A DNA stretch of 41,627 nt. It comes from an uncultured Clostridia bacterium. GTDB taxonomy: Bacteria > Bacillota > Clostridia > Oscillospirales > Ruminococcaceae. Position 1 is the first letter of the stretch; each line of letters starts with the position of its first letter. This document shows, piece by piece, positions 1 to 8,887 of this stretch. Made by a program: the position numbers and the translations under genes. The DNA is taken from the NCBI GenBank assembly GCA_947589035.1, contig CANPYZ010000024.1:1-41627 (forward strand), read 5' to 3'. Below the pieces are notes generated by a model. The model was not told where the DNA came from. It saw only the letters and a program-made list of their open reading frames with translations, and ran no database searches.

Positions 1-34
1 GCTTCTCTGTTAGTTTTTGTATCTTCATACCTAT

Positions 35-63
35 ATTTTATCATATTTTTGTGAAAAAGTAAA
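35..63 (-). promoter_or_regulatory. Possible sigma-A promoter reading out of the window
   Basis: On the minus strand TTTACT (58-63) and TAAAAT (35-40) are 17 bases apart. An ATG at 28 (minus) would start a reading frame MKIQKLTEK running off the left edge. That ATG lies only 6 bases past the -10, so either the transcript is leaderless or the true start lies further left. Weak call. Confidence 0.3.
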
Positions 64-94
64 TGCTGTTGCCGTGGTTTTATTGCGATTTCGC

Positions 95-123
95 TTGCAT
101 TTTTTCGGGGAACATGTTATAAT
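95..123 (+). promoter_or_regulatory. Sigma-A promoter of the broken gene at 166
   Basis: TTGCAT (95-100), a 17-base spacer and TATAAT (118-123). It is followed by a good ribosome binding site (AAAGGAG, about 10 bases before the ATG at 166). The expression signals of the downstream broken gene are therefore intact. Confidence 0.7.
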
Positions 124-165
124 AAAGATAATCATTTTTAAATTTAATTCAAAGGAGAAAAACAA

Positions 166-597
166 ATGAAATTTGACAGAACATTATTTGAACAGTTTAA
201 TTTTATTCATGCGAAATTGTCTCAGAAAATGATACCCCTTATGCAATGAAAATTCACATTCAATTTGCTAATGAACAGCGTAACGGCGTTCATTATTGTA
301 TGATATTTGTTGAGAAATACACCGAATCTGGCGGAGAAATCACCGGAAAAACTGTGAATGCAGACGTGAACTTATACACCCAGTGAAAATGACGGAGAGG
401 GAATTTGTGTCATTATGCTGAAAACTTACAGTATGCCCCAAATAGAAACTTCTTGTGAATTTACCTATACAATAGCCGGAGTAAAGCCCACTGACCCGAC
501 ACCAACAGAAACAGAAACTACAGAAACTAATTTTATTTCAGAAATGGCTTTTAGCCGTTCCGGATACTCATCTACTACTAATCAATCATCTTCTTAA
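166..597 (+). pseudogene. Small hypothetical protein gene broken by two frameshifts
   Basis: The reading starts at an ATG at 166 with a good ribosome binding site (MKFDRTLFEQFNFIHA) and stops at 247-249. A second frame takes up the coding sense from about 215 (EIVSENDTPYAMKIHIQFAN...) and stops at 384-386. A third frame is open from about 370 to 597 (TYTPSENDGEGICVIML...) and ends in a Thr/Glu/Ser-rich tail. Read across two shifts, these give one continuous small protein of about 140 residues. I do not recognise the family. Promoter and ribosome binding site are intact, so this is either a recently decayed gene or one with sequencing errors in homopolymers; programmed frameshifting is less likely. 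An ATG at 415 could still give a 60-residue product. Confidence 0.6.
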
Positions 598-604
598 AAT
601 TGTA

Positions 605-635
605 GGACTGCTAAATGAAAATCATTCAGCAGTCC
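605..635. terminator. Hairpin between convergent genes
   Basis: GGACTGCT (605-612) pairs with AGCAGTCC (628-635), and the stem can extend inward with one unpaired base (AATGA/TCATT). It lies between the plus-strand broken gene and the end of the minus-strand gene, whose stop codon is inside the hairpin. The T-tract is poor. Confidence 0.45.
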
Positions 636-951
636 ATTTCTCGATTTTTTCAATAATTTCTGTTTTGGAACGGGAAGTAAATAATTTCAGCGGTGATGCG
701 AAAGGATTTTTCTGGATTTTATCCACAAGGTAAAGTTGATAACTGCCTTGCATATCTCCTTCAGGATACCAGCCTAAATCAATCAGTAAATTTTTCTTTT
801 CCAGTTGCAGCAAATCTTCACAAAGTTCTTCTGCATATTCTTCCCCGTCTTTTTCCACATCATACTCGGAAAAAACATTATACTTTACTTTCCAGCCCGT
901 GGAAATCCGCAAAGGTTGTAATTGAAATGTTTTGATAAAAATCATCCCCAT
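622..951 (-). CDS. Small hypothetical protein, immunity-protein-like
   Basis: A protein of about 109 residues, acidic in the middle, with no signal peptide and no membrane segment. The start is uncertain: ATG at 951, ATG at 945 and TTG at 960 are all in frame and none has a clear Shine-Dalgarno sequence. I do not recognise the family. Size, the compact alpha/beta look (GWKVKYNVFSEYDVEKDG, then LLIDLGWYPEGD) and the single-gene promoter resemble orphan immunity proteins of polymorphic toxin systems, but that is only an impression. The gene has its own strong promoter at 986-1014. No toxin lies beside it. Confidence 0.65.
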   Translation of the reverse strand: MGMIFIKTFQLQPLRISTGWKVKYNVFSEYDVEKDGEEYAEELCEDLLQLEKKNLLIDLGWYPEGDMQGSYQLYLVDKIQKNPFASPLKLFTSRSKTEIIEKIEKWTAE

Positions 952-985
952 CTGGTACAATTTAGAAAATTAAGTCACTAAGATT

Positions 986-1014
986 ATTATATCATGTTAA
1001 AGTGAATTTGTCAA
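986..1014 (-). promoter_or_regulatory. Sigma-A promoter of the small gene at 622-951
   Basis: On the minus strand TTGACA (1009-1014), a 17-base spacer and TATAAT (986-991). This is a consensus promoter giving a leader of about 30 bases. Confidence 0.8.
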
Positions 1015-1052
1015 GAGTATTCATAAATAAAATTCAGATTTTTTCTGAAAAT

Positions 1053-1080
1053 CATCCTCCGCCAATGATAGCGGAGGATG
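1053..1080 (-). terminator. Terminator of the transglutaminase-like gene
   Basis: CATCCTCCGC (1053-1062) and GCGGAGGATG (1071-1080) form a perfect 10-base-pair stem with an 8-base loop, followed on the minus strand by ATTTTC. It sits about 40 bases past the stop codon of the gene at 1122-5273. Confidence 0.65.
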
Positions 1081-1121
1081 AAATTTTCTTGATAATTATC
1101 AGAACATAGTCAACAGTGTTT

Positions 1122-4100
1122 TCAGTCCTGAACTACATCAGCGTAAGCCTTAGCAGTTACATGATATTTGTAGAGGGCTTTCACGAGATTTCTTAAGCTG
1201 TCGTCCTGGCTCTGATGTAATACAGCGTGAACATAGCTCATCGGGCTGTAGTTAATGGTGAAGTCACCAACTTGTGTTTTCTGCCCGTTAGCAAACTCTG
1301 CCGCAGTAATACCAGGTACATCAATGTAATAGCCGTGAATGTTCTGTCTGTCGTTGGAAAGTCCAGTACCGTTCAGAACAGTGCCTTTTTCTACTTTGAA
1401 GTAATGACGAACAGTAATTGCGGATTCAAGAATCAGAGAAGAACCAATGTATTCAATGCCTTTAGGAAGTTCACCATTTTCTACAGGCTTAACGACAGCG
1501 TTTTTGTTTGTCGTTTCGAGACTTTCAACGTCTTCAATCTGAACATTAGCGACTTCTTCCGGAACAGTTACAGCTTCTTTTTCAGCGTCTTTGTTGAAGT
1601 AGTCGGCAGCTAAATTGCCATAGTCGCTCATTGCGCCAACGCATTCATAAGCTTTTTCTTCAACCGGTCCTAATGTTACGCTTGTATCATCGAGAGCTTC
1701 ATTGTAGCCTTTTTTGTAAGCATTGATATAATCTAATGCGCAATATTTGAAGAGTGTTCCCATTTTGTCGCCATTCTTCACCTGAATGGTGATTTCTTTA
1801 GCGATGTCTTTTGCCGGAACTAAGCAAGTGATTTTGTGGTATGCGTGGTCAATGCCTTCCGTGCCAGCCATTTCTTCATGGATATCTGCAACGGTTTTTT
1901 CTACGGTTGTTCCGTCAGGAAGAGTAATGATTACAGAAGCATCGTCTACGAGCTGGTCATGGTCAAATTCCATGTAGAAGTTCACGCCGATGTTATTTCC
2001 TAACGTCAGGCTATGTCCTGCCATGCCGCTGAAACCGTCTGCATATTCTTTTTCTTCGCAAGTTTCACATTTACCAGTAACGGGGCTATATCTGTGTGCA
2101 GTTTCTTTCGTGTCAACGATTTCTTCGTTAGCTTCTGCATCTTTTTCAAGAACAGATTCAGCAGTAAACTGTACATCTACTAAATTTGCGCCTGTTGCAA
2201 GTTCAACGAACGGCAGTTCTACGTTCATGTTTGCCTTGTCGGTTACTTCGATTTTTTCGCCGGCAACGGTAATGGAATCAATGACATAGCCTTCTTCAGC
2301 CTGAATGTTGAGAGTTGCGGTGTCGTTATCTTCCACTTCGATTGTACCGTTAGCCGCTGTGGAAGCATGTTCTTTCCCGTCAATAACTACAGGAGTATTT
2401 ACAGCTTCTGTACCGGTAACTGTACCGCCGACTGTGTTCGTGTTATAAAGTACGCTCTTCTTTTCTAAGTCTGCTTTGAATGCTGCTAATTCGTCGCCTT
2501 CGAGGGTTGCTTCTGCTTTAGCAATGTCTACTGGAACAACTGCAAACGGGCTGAAGGAATCGCACCATACAACGAGACCGTATTCTGTGATTTCGCAAGG
2601 AATTTCGTTTACGCCAATGATGTTGCCCTTTTCGTCTTTCTTGAAGTGGTAAACTTTGAAGGTTTTGCCTTTATCCTGCGGACCATAACCAGCTGGGAAT
2701 CCGAGTGTAACACGGACTGCCTGACCGGTGCTGACTACCTGAGATTTGCAGAGTGTGAGGTTGATGTTGTAATATTCAGCTTTTTCAAGGTCTGCTGCAT
2801 TACCCATTTGACCAACAGCTGTCTGATCGTTCATTAACTCAGTCATTTCGGCTTTCTGTTCAGAATTAGCATCTGTAGCCACGAGTACCATTCTGTGAGT
2901 GAGGTCTTTCAGAGCATCGTTCAAATCCATTTCGCCGTCATTGGTAATGCCGCTGGTATCGCCTTTGAGTTCCCAATTGTTGAAGTCTACACCGTCAAGT
3001 CCGTCCATCAGAGTGGGCTTGCCGAATACGTTCCAGTCATAACCCTGAGATTGGAAAGCGTGTGCTGCGCATCTGTGTGCTGCGAGGTAGCTAATAGCGA
3101 TTGGTTCTTTGCCTTCAACATCTGCATATTTGGTTTCTTCCTGCATAGTACCGTCTTTGTTCATGACATGATACGGAACATGAAGTGTTCCCGCTTTAAG
3201 ACCTTTTACATCAAATTCGTAGAAGATGTTATCATCAGCGTACATTGTGCTGGGTGTGAAGTTGAAAACAAATCCAACTATAGTTTTGCCTTTGAGGTAT
3301 TCAGCAGCATCCTGATTTCCAGCAATTTCTACTTCTTTACCAGGAATTTCGTCATACGTTTCAAATCCGTTTTCATCTTTGGAGTCAATTTTCTGAAGTG
3401 ACTGGAGTGTGATATTGATTGTATCACTTTCTACAATTTCATCGCCTTCACGATAGAGAACACGGAAGTCACTGACTTGGCTATGGTCAAATGCAGAAGT
3501 ATTCTGAATATTGTACTGGTCTTTTATGCTCAGTCTGAGGGTTACTTTTCCGGCTTCTTCATCAAAGAAGAGATCCTGATCGTAAGTAGATCTTAATTCT
3601 TTTTCTCCTTCATCAATAAGCAGCGCACTTGTCAGTCCAGGAGAAACTTCTGTCGGATACGGAGGAGCTTTGTACAAACCGTTCGGATTGTAAATCATGT
3701 CTGTTGTTGCGATAAGAGCCATATTATCACCATTATAATATGAATCTTCAAGTACCATGCCGCCGAAGTTGTACGGATCTGGTTTTTCTGTTGTCACTGC
3801 AAATCTTACATAAGGGCATTGTGGAAGTTTGAATACAAATGCTGTATCTGTATCATACATATCACTTGTCGGATCATCTAAAGCACCAGGTCCCATCATA
3901 ATTTCTGCATTTGCTGCAAGATAGCACATTCCTGTCCAGCCATAATCACCAAGAGGAGCGGAGGCAACCTGTTCATCATATCCAGGTTCTCCAGGCTTTA
4001 CTTTCGAACTTGCACTTGTACTTGAAACATTCGCTCTTTTTTCCACAACGCTGTCAAACAGCATATAATAGCCAGCTTCTCTTGCCTTGCGGAGACCCAT

Positions 4101-5273
4101 GCCTTTATAGCTTACTGTGTACTGTCCAGCCTTTTCGCCGTCACTCTGGATAGTTTCTTCATAAGAAACTACAAGACCGTTTGAGTTGTAAACTACTTCA
4201 GAACCATAGTTGTCATAATTCAAGGCAGGGTAAGTGAACGTATAGTTGGATTCAGAACGGATTCCGCTGGGAGCATATTTTACTGCCATTTTGCTTTCGC
4301 CCTTAAGCAGGTATTCGTGGTTTTCGTAACCGTCAACGCCTACTTCATCATAACCCTTTTTGGAATTTGAAGGGTCATCAATTGTCGGGTCTACAGCGTA
4401 CCATGCACCGTCAATCTGTACATATGCCCACATGTGCAGTTCATAAGAATCTGCGTCCGGTTTGTAAGCACCTTGAACCAATACACAAGGAATGCCTTCT
4501 GCATCCATGAAATCTTTGAACAATCTTGCGTAACCTTCGCAAACAGCCTTGCCATTCATTAAAGCACCGTAAGAAGTTCTGATTAAATACTGATTTGTAT
4601 CATCATCACGGAATTTATTTTCCAGTCTGTAGGAAGTGTGTGTTGTTACATAGTCATGAGCAGCTTCTACTAAATTAGCTGGTGTTGCGCCACCGTCTAA
4701 AGATGCAGCAGTAGTTTCTACTTCAGTAAGTGCTTCAGCGAATGCTTTATCATAAGCACTGACTGCATCAGCGACTTGTTTTACATCGGTGAACGATTCT
4801 GTCCAGTAAGTTTTCCGTCTGCCTGTACCCATGTAAAGGTGATAGTTTCCGTCGCTTGTTTTTGCGACACGAATGGAAAGTGCGGAAAAGTCTACGTAGA
4901 AGATGTCGGGGCGATCTGCATAGAATGCATCTCTTGCTGCGGAGAAAATACTCAGTACGTTTCCGCCGCCGCCTGCATAAGCACTGACTTCTTCAGAAGT
5001 AAAGTAACCAGCTTCCACGAGGTCGAGATCCAGACCTTGTAAGAAATAGTTCTTCTGATCCATGTAGTTCATGGCGTTGTAGAAGTTCTGGTAAGCTCTG
5101 GTTTCTTCTGTGGTTTTGCCTTCAAGCTGATCGTAGAAGTACCGGTCGTTGTTATCGACTGCTCTTGCCTGAAGTTCATTTCTGCTGAGCATTGCCGGTG
5201 CCATTGCCTGAACGGTTGCTGCTACTGCGAGCAGGGAAGCTAAAGTTTTTCTGAGGTTGAATTTTTTCATCAT
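1122..5273 (-). CDS. Large secreted protein with transglutaminase-like domain
   Basis: A protein of about 1383 residues. The N-terminus is an export signal (MMKKFNLRKTLASLLAVAATVQAMA, shown only in part as MMKKFNLRKTLASLLAV). Residues about 200-310 carry a transglutaminase/protease-like triad: Cys in GKAVCEGYARLFKDF (near 245), His in ELHMWAYVQIDGAWYAVD (near 281) and the Asp that follows (near 297). The rest is beta-rich repeats and a C-terminal part containing LGNNIGVNFYMEF, a motif I associate with secreted Ruminococcus proteins, after a CETCEEK zinc-ribbon-like patch. The GTG at 5279 is in frame, but AAGGAG at 5279-5284 is correctly spaced for ATG 5273 or 5270. Role inferred: extracellular or wall-associated, either a peptidase or protein cross-linking. 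No LPXTG anchor or dockerin is visible, so attachment is unclear. Confidence 0.85.
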   Translation of the reverse strand: MMKKFNLRKTLASLLAVAATVQAMAPAMLSRNELQARAVDNNDRYFYDQLEGKTTEETRAYQNFYNAMNYMDQKNYFLQGLDLDLVEAGYFTSEEVSAYAGGGGNVLSIFSAARDAFYADRPDIFYVDFSALSIRVAKTSDGNYHLYMGTGRRKTYWTESFTDVKQVADAVSAYDKAFAEALTEVETTAASLDGGATPANLVEAAHDYVTTHTSYRLENKFRDDDTNQYLIRTSYGALMNGKAVCEGYARLFKDFMDAEGIPCVLVQGAYKPDADSYELHMWAYVQIDGAWYAVDPTIDDPSNSKKGYDEVGVDGYENHEYLLKGESKMAVKYAPSGIRSESNYTFTYPALNYDNYGSEVVYNSNGLVVSYEETIQSDGEKAGQYTVSYKGMGLRKAREAGYYMLFDSVVEKRANVSSTSASSKVKPGEPGYDEQVASAPLGDYGWTGMCYLAANAEIMMGPGALDDPTSDMYDTDTAFVFKLPQCPYVRFAVTTEKPDPYNFGGMVLEDSYYNGDNMALIATTDMIYNPNGLYKAPPYPTEVSPGLTSALLIDEGEKELRSTYDQDLFFDEEAGKVTLRLSIKDQYNIQNTSAFDHSQVSDFRVLYREGDEIVESDTINITLQSLQKIDSKDENGFETYDEIPGKEVEIAGNQDAAEYLKGKTIVGFVFNFTPSTMYADDNIFYEFDVKGLKAGTLHVPYHVMNKDGTMQEETKYADVEGKEPIAISYLAAHRCAAHAFQSQGYDWNVFGKPTLMDGLDGVDFNNWELKGDTSGITNDGEMDLNDALKDLTHRMVLVATDANSEQKAEMTELMNDQTAVGQMGNAADLEKAEYYNINLTLCKSQVVSTGQAVRVTLGFPAGYGPQDKGKTFKVYHFKKDEKGNIIGVNEIPCEITEYGLVVWCDSFSPFAVVPVDIAKAEATLEGDELAAFKADLEKKSVLYNTNTVGGTVTGTEAVNTPVVIDGKEHASTAANGTIEVEDNDTATLNIQAEEGYVIDSITVAGEKIEVTDKANMNVELPFVELATGANLVDVQFTAESVLEKDAEANEEIVDTKETAHRYSPVTGKCETCEEKEYADGFSGMAGHSLTLGNNIGVNFYMEFDHDQLVDDASVIITLPDGTTVEKTVADIHEEMAGTEGIDHAYHKITCLVPAKDIAKEITIQVKNGDKMGTLFKYCALDYINAYKKGYNEALDDTSVTLGPVEEKAYECVGAMSDYGNLAADYFNKDAEKEAVTVPEEVANVQIEDVESLETTNKNAVVKPVENGELPKGIEYIGSSLILESAITVRHYFKVEKGTVLNGTGLSNDRQNIHGYYIDVPGITAAEFANGQKTQVGDFTINYSPMSYVHAVLHQSQDDSLRNLVKALYKYHVTAKAYADVVQD

Positions 5274-5280
5274 GATCACT

Positions 5281-5700
5281 CCTTAAAAGTATAAAACAGG
5301 GTTTAGATTTACATTTTGTATAAAGTCGGATATTAAAGCGTTTAGATTACTGTCTGTATAATTTAATCGTTTTGTTCGTTGCTGTGGTGTCTTGCTTTAT
5401 CCTATGAGTATATAATACACCATTTCTTCGAAAATGTCAAGGGGTTTTTGCAAATTTTTTCAAAAATTTTCATCTTTGGAGACATGCACAATGAATATAG
5501 CTTTAAAGCGTTCAATTTTATTGCATTTTCTACAAATTATAAACAAAATCGTTAATTTGTCGATGAAGAATTTTTGCTTTTCCTAAAACCTATTTTTGAT
5601 GTAGGCTAACTAATTTGGAAAAATGGTATTACAATTTGTATGATTCATGAAAAAATTGCTTTTTTTGAACAGTTACCGCCTGTTTTGTTCATAGTTAATT
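5281..5700. other. Intergenic region, AT-rich, one promoter only
   Basis: About 460 bases lie between the transglutaminase-like gene and the degV terminator. Positions 5274-5405 are the untranslated leader of the former. In 5460-5700 I see no ORF with a ribosome binding site, no convincing hairpin and no known RNA motif. Confidence 0.5.
5412..5440 (-). promoter_or_regulatory. Sigma-A promoter of the transglutaminase-like gene
   Basis: On the minus strand TTGACA (5435-5440), a 17-base spacer and TATTAT (5412-5417). The predicted start leaves an untranslated leader of about 130 bases. Confidence 0.8.
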
Positions 5701-5710
5701 CATAAAAAAT

Positions 5711-5736
5711 CATGGCAGACGGATTCGTCTGCCATG
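5711..5736 (-). terminator. Terminator of the fprA-degV operon
   Basis: CATGGCAGACG (5711-5721) and CGTCTGCCATG (5726-5736) form a perfect 11-base-pair stem with a 4-base loop. On the minus strand it is followed by ATTTTTTAT, a good T-tract. It lies 7 bases past the degV stop codon. Confidence 0.9.
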
Positions 5737-5742
5737 AAAAGT

Positions 5743-6609
5743 TCATCGTTCAATATAACCTACGGCGATTCCTTGCGTATTTACGCCGATATGGCAAGCA
5801 ATACTACAAGAAAGCGGTTTGTATGTCACCTGATACCCGGGAAAGGCGGATTTGACTTTCTGAATCCAGGCTTTTTCAGCGGATTTTTCTTCAAAAGTGC
5901 CTGCCGTGCCGATACTGATATGTTCCTGCGGAATATTGGCGTATTTTTCGGAAAGGTCACGCCGAACGGCGGAAATCATTAGTTCTTCACATTTTTTCAT
6001 GCCTCTGCCCTTAGCGAATGCATCGAGTTTCCCGCCTTGTATTTTCAGAATGGGTTTAATATTAAGAACAGTAGCAATTGCCGCACCAGCGGCGGTAATT
6101 CTTCCGCTTTTCACAATGCGGTCAAGCCGGTGAAGCGTAATGTAAATATCATTCTGGTTGGTATTCGCTTCAAGGCGTTCTTTAATCTGTACGGCATTCA
6201 TTCCTTTATCGGCTAAATATTTCGCATCATAGACGGAATCTAACAAAGTAATGGAAATTCGGTGATTGTCCACAACTTGAATTTTCCCTTCATAATCAGA
6301 AGCGAGTGCTTTCGCTGTAGCACATGAACCGCTTAACCCGCTTGTCATGGGAATGTAGACAATTTCATCAAATCCATTTTGCAAAAGTTTATTCCAATAC
6401 TTCGTCAATTGCCCCGGAGCAGGCTGTGAAGAAGAAATTTCTTTCCCCTCATGTAAAGCCTGATACAGCATTTCATGCGTTAAGTCAATTTCTTCTAAAT
6501 AGGTTTTCCCGTCAATAATTACGGGCATAGGCAAAACGAAAATATTTTGCTTTCTTCCCTCACTAATAGAGATACCGCTATTAGTATCTGTCATTACAGC
6601 AATTTTCAT
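5743..6609 (-). CDS. DegV family fatty-acid-binding protein
   Basis: 288 residues, the usual DegV length. The N-terminus MKIAVMTDTNSGIS and the segments ISSSQPAPGQ and IPMTSGLSGSC are DegV hallmarks; the Thr/Ser in the TSGLSG loop bind the fatty-acid carboxylate in the family. Later segments (GRITAAGAA, LNIKPILKIQGGKL) are also typical. DegV (FakB-like) proteins present fatty acids to the FakA kinase in Firmicutes; which lipid this one binds cannot be told. Its ATG overlaps the stop of the upstream flavoprotein gene (TAATG), so the two are translationally coupled. Confidence 0.9.
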   Translation of the reverse strand: MKIAVMTDTNSGISISEGRKQNIFVLPMPVIIDGKTYLEEIDLTHEMLYQALHEGKEISSSQPAPGQLTKYWNKLLQNGFDEIVYIPMTSGLSGSCATAKALASDYEGKIQVVDNHRISITLLDSVYDAKYLADKGMNAVQIKERLEANTNQNDIYITLHRLDRIVKSGRITAAGAAIATVLNIKPILKIQGGKLDAFAKGRGMKKCEELMISAVRRDLSEKYANIPQEHISIGTAGTFEEKSAEKAWIQKVKSAFPGYQVTYKPLSCSIACHIGVNTQGIAVGYIER

Positions 6610-7775
6610 TATTGATGTTCCTGTTGTAACAATTCTTCTGCTAATGTCAGTAACTGTTCCTGATTCTGCTGCGTGCAGGCGGATTTAATTGTCACTGTGC
6701 TAAGGAAAGAAATATTTTTCGACTTTTCGAACATGCCTTTAATGATTCGTGCCGGAGTAGCTGCCCATGTGCCATTCTCAATAATGGCAATAGAACGGTT
6801 CTGATAATTCCGTTCAACAAGGCTTTCCACAAACTGCCGCATGAACGGGAAAATATTTCCATTATACGTTGTTGTGGCTAACACTAATTTCCCGTAACGG
6901 AATGCATCTTCTACCGCTTCCGCCATATCTTCCCTTGCTAAATCGCAGAAAACGACTTTCGAACAGCCTTTTTCCGTTAAAGCTTCGGCTAAAAATGCAG
7001 CGGCTTTTTTCGTATTTCCGTAAACGGAAGTATATGCAATCATTACTCCCTCAGATTCAACGCCGTAAGAAGACCAAATCTGATATAACCGGAGATATTC
7101 TTCTAAATTTTCTTTTAATACAGGACCGTGCAAAGGACAAATCATTTCTACAGGCAAATTCGAAACTTGTTTCAGAATGTTCTGCACTTGCTGACCATAT
7201 GCGCCGACAATGCCGAAATAATACCGTCTCGCCTCGCAAGCCCATTCTTCTTCCGTGTCCAATGCACCGAATTTTCCGAAAGCGTCTGCCGAAAACAGAA
7301 TTTTATCTGTTTTATCATAAGAAAACATGACTTCAGGCCAATGCACCATTGGCGCAAATAAGAATTGCAGTTCGTGTTTTCCTAAAGAAAGAACTTGTCC
7401 GTTTGTCACAATGAGTTTTTCTTTGGCGACATCTTCCCCGAAAAACTGTTTCATCATGTTGAATGTCTGTTTATTGCCTACAACAACAGTTTCCGGATAA
7501 TGCTGTAAAAATTCCGCAATATTGGCGGAATGGTCAGGCTCCATATGATGAACAACCAGATAATCCGGTTTTCTTCCGGCTAAGGCTTCCGCAAGTTCTG
7601 CAAGCCATTGTTTCCCGAAATGCTGGTCTACTGTATCCATAACGGCAATTTTTTCATCAAGAATGACATAAGAATTATATGCCATTCCATTAGGAACAGT
7701 ATACATTCCCTCGAATAGGTCAATTTCATGGTCATTTACTCCGATATAGCGGAGTGTGTCGGTTAAATTCTGCAT
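6609..7775 (-). CDS. fprA: A-type flavoprotein (FprA/flavodiiron-like oxygen or NO reductase)
   Basis: 388 residues. The N-terminal beta-lactamase-like diiron domain has the HxExDH ligand set (HHMEPDHSANI), then His in PMVHWPEVMFSYD, Asp in LFSADAFGKFG and His in CPLHGPV. A C-terminal flavodoxin domain carries the FMN loop (YTSVYGNTKKAA). Both domains are complete. These cytosolic enzymes reduce oxygen to water, or nitric oxide, using electrons from rubredoxin; in an obligate anaerobe this is oxygen defence, matching the reverse rubrerythrin at 28697. A TTG at 7793 is in frame, but AAAGGAG sits just before ATG 7775, which I chose. Own promoter at 7808-7836; degV follows in the same operon. 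Confidence 0.95.
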   Translation of the reverse strand: MQNLTDTLRYIGVNDHEIDLFEGMYTVPNGMAYNSYVILDEKIAVMDTVDQHFGKQWLAELAEALAGRKPDYLVVHHMEPDHSANIAEFLQHYPETVVVGNKQTFNMMKQFFGEDVAKEKLIVTNGQVLSLGKHELQFLFAPMVHWPEVMFSYDKTDKILFSADAFGKFGALDTEEEWACEARRYYFGIVGAYGQQVQNILKQVSNLPVEMICPLHGPVLKENLEEYLRLYQIWSSYGVESEGVMIAYTSVYGNTKKAAAFLAEALTEKGCSKVVFCDLAREDMAEAVEDAFRYGKLVLATTTYNGNIFPFMRQFVESLVERNYQNRSIAIIENGTWAATPARIIKGMFEKSKNISFLSTVTIKSACTQQNQEQLLTLAEELLQQEHQ

Positions 7776-7807
7776 AATAACGCTCCTTTTCAAGATTAGT
7801 ACAAATT

Positions 7808-7836
7808 AGTATAACACAAAAACCGGATTTTGTCAA
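7808..7836 (-). promoter_or_regulatory. Sigma-A promoter of fprA-degV
   Basis: On the minus strand TTGACA (7831-7836), a 17-base spacer and TATACT (7808-7813). Confidence 0.85.
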
Positions 7837-7906
7837 GTCTGTTTCTCAGGAAAACACAGAAATCAATTGCTATTTCCATTTTTCATCGTTTTCCTGAAAA
7901 AATCTC

Positions 7907-7935
7907 TTGACAAATATTTTCATCTGATGTATAAT
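7907..7935 (+). promoter_or_regulatory. Sigma-A promoter of rnpB
   Basis: TTGACA (7907-7912), a 17-base spacer and TATAAT (7930-7935). Perfect consensus, placing the start at about 7942, the beginning of the RNase P RNA. Confidence 0.9.
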
Positions 7936-7941
7936 TAAATT

Positions 7942-8291
7942 GAGCAGACTGTGCGGCAGCGTGAAATGATTTCATGAGGAAAGTCCGGACATCACAGAGC
8001 AGGATAACTGCTAACGGCAGCCGAGGGTGACCTTAGGGAAAGTGCAACAGAAAATAGACTTTCTGTTTTGTGAAAGCAAGGCAGAAACAGGTGGAATGGC
8101 GAGGTAAAAGCTCACCGGAGGGTAGGAGACTGCCCTGCTGTGTAAACCCTATCCGATGCAACGCCTATTGGTGCAGACTGTTAAACACTGGCTCGGTGGA
8201 CAGTTCTGCAATGGCGGCTTGAATCATATGGCGACGTATGATATAGATAAATTGCCGCACTCGACAGAATCCGGCTTATAGGTCTGGTCAG
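7942..8291 (+). ncRNA. rnpB: RNase P RNA, bacterial type
   Basis: The catalytic RNA of RNase P, which matures tRNA 5' ends. Hallmarks in order: GAGGAAAGTCCGGAC near the 5' end (7976-7990), the AGGGTGA and GGAAAGTGC segments, GGTAAACCC-like core (TGTAAACCCTATCCG), and ACAGAATCCGGCTTAT near the 3' end (8265-8280). The 5' CAGAC and 3' GTCTG can close helix P1. Length about 350 bases is normal. The exact ends are estimated from the promoter and the terminator at 8292. Confidence 0.95.
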
Positions 8292-8328
8292 CAGAACGGA
8301 CAGAAATTTTGTCCGTTCTGATTTTTTT
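8292..8328 (+). terminator. Terminator of rnpB
   Basis: CAGAACGGACA (8292-8302) and TGTCCGTTCTG (8310-8320) form a perfect 11-base-pair stem with a 7-base loop, followed by ATTTTTTT. Confidence 0.95.
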
Positions 8329-8347
8329 CAGGAAAGAATGTGATACC

Positions 8348-8887
8348 ATGAAAAAATGGAATTTTCTGGTGTGGGCAATTGTTCCGGCAATGCTTTTCAG
8401 TGGGTGTCATACAGAAGAAGAAACGCCCCCGCAGGAAACAATTGCCAGTTATCGGACATTGCCGTTACCGGATTTAATTGTCAGCATTCCGGAAAATTAT
8501 GAAAAAACGTCTTCTAAAGCCTATGAAGAATATTATGTTTGTGACGATGCAAGTATAATTATTACAGAAGATACACGAGAAAAAGTTTATACTTCTGCAA
8601 AAGAATATTCAATAAATGCTTTAACGGAATACCGTTCAGCGGTGATGAATTTAGAATATGTAAATAGCGAAACATTAATCAGCGGCTGTGCTTACCAAAT
8701 TCAGACGTTAGAATTTCATTATACATTAGGGGAAGGAGAAGAAGCCGCAAAATTAACTTGCATGGCAGGCTACATGACTGACGGGAAATCAATGTTTATT
8801 ATTACTTGTAAATCTAATACGGAAACGTATGAACAACATAGAGAAGAATTTCTTTCTGTAATGCATTCAGCGGAGGTAGTTAGATGA
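8348..8887 (+). CDS. Small lipoprotein, PsbP/DcrB-like fold suspected
   Basis: 179 residues. The N-terminus MKKWNFLVWAIVPAMLFSGC has a lipobox (LFSGC), so the protein is probably diacylated at Cys and anchored on the outer face of the membrane. The body (LIVSIPENYEKTSSKAYEE, later YMTDGKSMFIITCKS) resembles PsbP/DcrB-like lipoproteins of Clostridia; function unknown. An in-frame upstream start at 8309 lies inside the rnpB terminator; the ATG at 8348 has a ribosome binding site (AGGAAAG) and is preferred. No separate promoter is evident, so it may depend on readthrough from rnpB. Its stop overlaps the start of the next gene (ATGA). Confidence 0.85.
   Translation: MKKWNFLVWAIVPAMLFSGCHTEEETPPQETIASYRTLPLPDLIVSIPENYEKTSSKAYEEYYVCDDASIIITEDTREKVYTSAKEYSINALTEYRSAVMNLEYVNSETLISGCAYQIQTLEFHYTLGEGEEAAKLTCMAGYMTDGKSMFIITCKSNTETYEQHREEFLSVMHSAEVVR

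Noticed and set aside
1227-3401. Several plus-strand frames opposite the transglutaminase-like gene
   Set aside because: They have no ribosome binding sites and are only antisense frames of a clear 1383-residue protein.
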